Source: Bacillota bacterium
GTDB lineage: Bacteria > Bacillota > Clostridia > Christensenellales > UMGS416
Direction of reading: 5' to 3'
Length of the DNA stretch: 6,468 nucleotides
Assembly (NCBI GenBank): GCA_023409755.1
Contig: JAEYRA010000154.1
Span: forward strand, 1-6,468
The translations under genes were made by a program, and so were the position numbers. A model generated the notes under the pieces. That model saw only the letters and a list, made by a program, of their open reading frames with translations, did no database searches and was not told where the DNA came from. Below are positions 4,604 through 6,468 of the stretch, one piece after another (position 1 is the first letter of the stretch; each line of letters begins with the position of its first letter).

Positions 4604-6468
4604 ATGGAGCATTTCCAGCCTGCCGACCGTTCGACGGGCGTACCCGCTGGACGCATCGCCGTTTTTGTCAATCAGTTGGGCAACGATTATCAACTTGCCT
4701 TCTGTCGCAGTGCCGATGAAGAGGCACGGCGGCTGGGGTATCCTTTGCTTTTTTTTAACACCGAGCTCAATCATCGGATGGAGGAAGCCCAGGATCATTT
4801 GCAGGCAGAGCAGATCTTCAGTTTGCCCGATGCCCAGCAGTTTGACGGGCTTCTGGTGGTACCCAACAGCTTCCCCTTTGTTGATGATTCTGCACATTTG
4901 GAGCGTATGACGCTGCCGTTTGCCGGCGTACCCATCGTGGCACTGGATCGACCCATTGGAGATGCCGCGATCATTCGTTCCGTGGGCAATGACAGCGCCG
5001 AAGAGATCGTGCGCCATTTGGTGCGTGACCATGGGTATACCCGCATCAACCACATTGCCGGCCCGCAGGATAACAGGGATGGGCTCCTGCGGCTGGGGGC
5101 ATACCGCCGCGTGCTGGAGGAATTTGGCATCCCATACGAGGCCGAGCGCGTCTATGTGGGCGGTTTTGACCGCGAGCAGGGTGCGATGGCCGTGCGCTAC
5201 TTCCTGGCCAGCGGGTTGCCGTTGCCCCAGGCCATTGTGGCTGCCAACGATGACATGGCGGCCTCGGCTTACGCCGAACTGTTGCGCCATGGTCTTTCGG
5301 TGCCGGGGGACGTGGCGCTGACTGGCTACGACTGCGCCAACATCCCCCTGTGCGAGGCGCTGGGCCTCACCTCAGTGGCCACGCCCATCGCCTGGGAAGG
5401 TTCTGAGGCCATACGTCTTCTGCACCGCTTGCGCATGGGTGAGGTGGATGCCTGCACCGAACCGCTGCAGAGCAGGGTGGCTCTGCGAACTTCCTGCGGC
5501 TGCCCCCGGCAGGACGATGGACGGCGTGATCCCATCGCCGGGCATCTGTTGCTGCAGTGGGAGACGGGGAACACCCAATCCATCGTGTCGGCCGGGATGT
5601 TTGAGCTGGCAGCGGAAGAACTGTCTTTCCAGAGTCGGCGAGACAAACTTCTGTCCTTGGTACGCAAATTGGGCTTGCGGCGGTTCTTCCTGTGCCTGCG
5701 AGCGAGCGATGCCGTGGACGCTGTGCCTGACCCATGCCGGACCCCGGTGAGCCTGGTGCTGGGGTACAGCCATGGCACGGTGTATGAGGAGACGACGTTC
5801 AACGCTGTTGACCTGCTTCCCGCGGCTCTGGCGCACGAACTCCATTCGCTGGTGTTCTGTCCGCTGTATTACAATGAGTGTTCCTATGGTTATCTGGCCG
5901 TGGATCTGGCCGATGCCAGCCCCTATCTGCTTGGCACCTGGTGTCAGGAGATTCGCCTGCTGCTGGAAGGGCAGCGCATTCGTACGCTCCTGCAGCGCTA
6001 CGCCAGCGCGATGGATGAGATGAACAAGCTGGACCCATTGACTAACGTCCTCAACCGCCGTGGGTTGGAGCACTACGCTCCCACGATCATGGCCAACCGC
6101 GCGGCCGGCCACCTGCTGTATGTGCTGTATTTTGACCTCGACAACTTGAAGGGAATCAACGATACCTTTGGGCACAGCGCGGGTGACGACATCATCTGCA
6201 CCCTGGCCAGCGCCCTCAAGCAGTGTGCCCAGCCCAACGACATCATCGCCCGCATGGGTGGCGACGAGTTTTTGATCTTCGGCACCATTGAGAGTGAGGC
6301 GGCCCTGCGATCCCGCATATTCTCCATCCAGTCGTGGCTGGCACTGCACAACGAGCATACAAGCAAGCCTTACGAGGTCAAGGTCAGCACCGGCTGGTAC
6401 CTGCAGGGCCAGGGATGCGACAGCCTGAAGGAGATGATCGAGATGGCCGACGCCCACCTCTACGAAGC
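4604..6468 (+). CDS. Diguanylate cyclase with periplasmic-binding-like sensor, 3' end missing
   Basis: The reading frame is open for 621 codons and runs off the window. Residues 17-300 form a LacI-type ligand-binding fold (Peripla_BP_3), from GRIAVFVNQLGNDYQ through FDGLLVVPNS, the HGYTRINHIAGP segment (143-154), AIVAANDDMAA (210-220) and LTGYD (239-243). No helix-turn-helix precedes it and no signal peptide is seen, so the sensor should be cytoplasmic. Residues 310-465 look GAF-like, notably LVFCPLYYNECSYGYLAVDL (416-435). The GGDEF domain begins at DPLTNVLNRRG (477-487), with metal-site residues in FDLDNLKGIND (510-520) and intact GGDEF (552-556). The RxxD inhibitory site is degenerate (QPND, 543-546). 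It ends at MADAHLYE (614-621), so only about 10-30 residues are missing. It should make cyclic-di-GMP from GTP in response to a small ligand, perhaps a sugar. The ATG follows a weak AAAGG (4590-4594); an in-frame TAA at 4589 limits alternatives to a TTG at 4595. Confidence 0.88.
   Translation, partial: MEHFQPADRSTGVPAGRIAVFVNQLGNDYQLAFCRSADEEARRLGYPLLFFNTELNHRMEEAQDHLQAEQIFSLPDAQQFDGLLVVPNSFPFVDDSAHLERMTLPFAGVPIVALDRPIGDAAIIRSVGNDSAEEIVRHLVRDHGYTRINHIAGPQDNRDGLLRLGAYRRVLEEFGIPYEAERVYVGGFDREQGAMAVRYFLASGLPLPQAIVAANDDMAASAYAELLRHGLSVPGDVALTGYDCANIPLCEALGLTSVATPIAWEGSEAIRLLHRLRMGEVDACTEPLQSRVALRTSCGCPRQDDGRRDPIAGHLLLQWETGNTQSIVSAGMFELAAEELSFQSRRDKLLSLVRKLGLRRFFLCLRASDAVDAVPDPCRTPVSLVLGYSHGTVYEETTFNAVDLLPAALAHELHSLVFCPLYYNECSYGYLAVDLADASPYLLGTWCQEIRLLLEGQRIRTLLQRYASAMDEMNKLDPLTNVLNRRGLEHYAPTIMANRAAGHLLYVLYFDLDNLKGINDTFGHSAGDDIICTLASALKQCAQPNDIIARMGGDEFLIFGTIESEAALRSRIFSIQSWLALHNEHTSKPYEVKVSTGWYLQGQGCDSLKEMIEMADAHLYE

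Noticed and set aside
4630..4636. TTCGACG, another near-match to a Spo0A box
   Set aside because: It lies inside the coding region and has a mismatch; it shows that one-mismatch boxes occur here by chance.
5372..6457. Minus-strand open frame (361 codons) opposite the diguanylate cyclase
   Set aside because: The plus strand encodes the clear GAF-like and GGDEF regions here, so the antisense frame is a codon-bias artefact.

Overview
The window comes from a GC-rich bacterium of the endospore-forming Firmicutes. It carries spoIIE, a gene confined to sporulating lineages and their relatives, and the other proteins look like those of gut Clostridia. The high GC of the coding DNA (clearly above 60% by eye) suggests the Oscillospiraceae/Ruminococcaceae (Gemmiger/Subdoligranulum-like bacteria). 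That placement is inference from style, not a database match.

Layout. (1) Positions 1-276, minus strand: the first 92 codons of a regulator whose N-terminus resembles the PocR-like/AraC-family sensors of Clostridia. (2) Positions 277-494: a divergent intergenic region with three separate inverted repeats and weak promoter elements. (3) Positions 495-1781, plus strand: a complete 428-residue FAD-dependent oxidoreductase, probably controlled by the divergent regulator. (4) Positions 1782-2012: a terminator-like hairpin, then a plausible promoter for the next gene. (5) Positions 2013-4406: complete spoIIE (797 residues), a membrane-anchored PP2C-type phosphatase that activates sigma-F in the forespore. 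(6) Positions 4407-4603: a strikingly AT-rich intergenic island with two perfect Spo0A-box heptamers, one of them in a tandem 10-bp pair, plus an operator-like dyad and a sigma-A promoter with a perfect -10. (7) Positions 4604-6468: a diguanylate cyclase running off the window end, in which a LacI-type sugar-binding fold, a GAF-like middle region and a canonical GGDEF domain are joined without any DNA-binding domain.

How it fits together. The first half looks like a ligand-responsive regulator/oxidoreductase pair. The second half places a key sporulation gene next to a ligand-sensing cyclic-di-GMP synthase, with Spo0A-box-like sites between them. This raises the testable idea that the sporulation master regulator acts on the c-di-GMP gene. 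No stretch over 300 bases lacks a gene. I saw no tRNA, rRNA, CRISPR array or mobile element.
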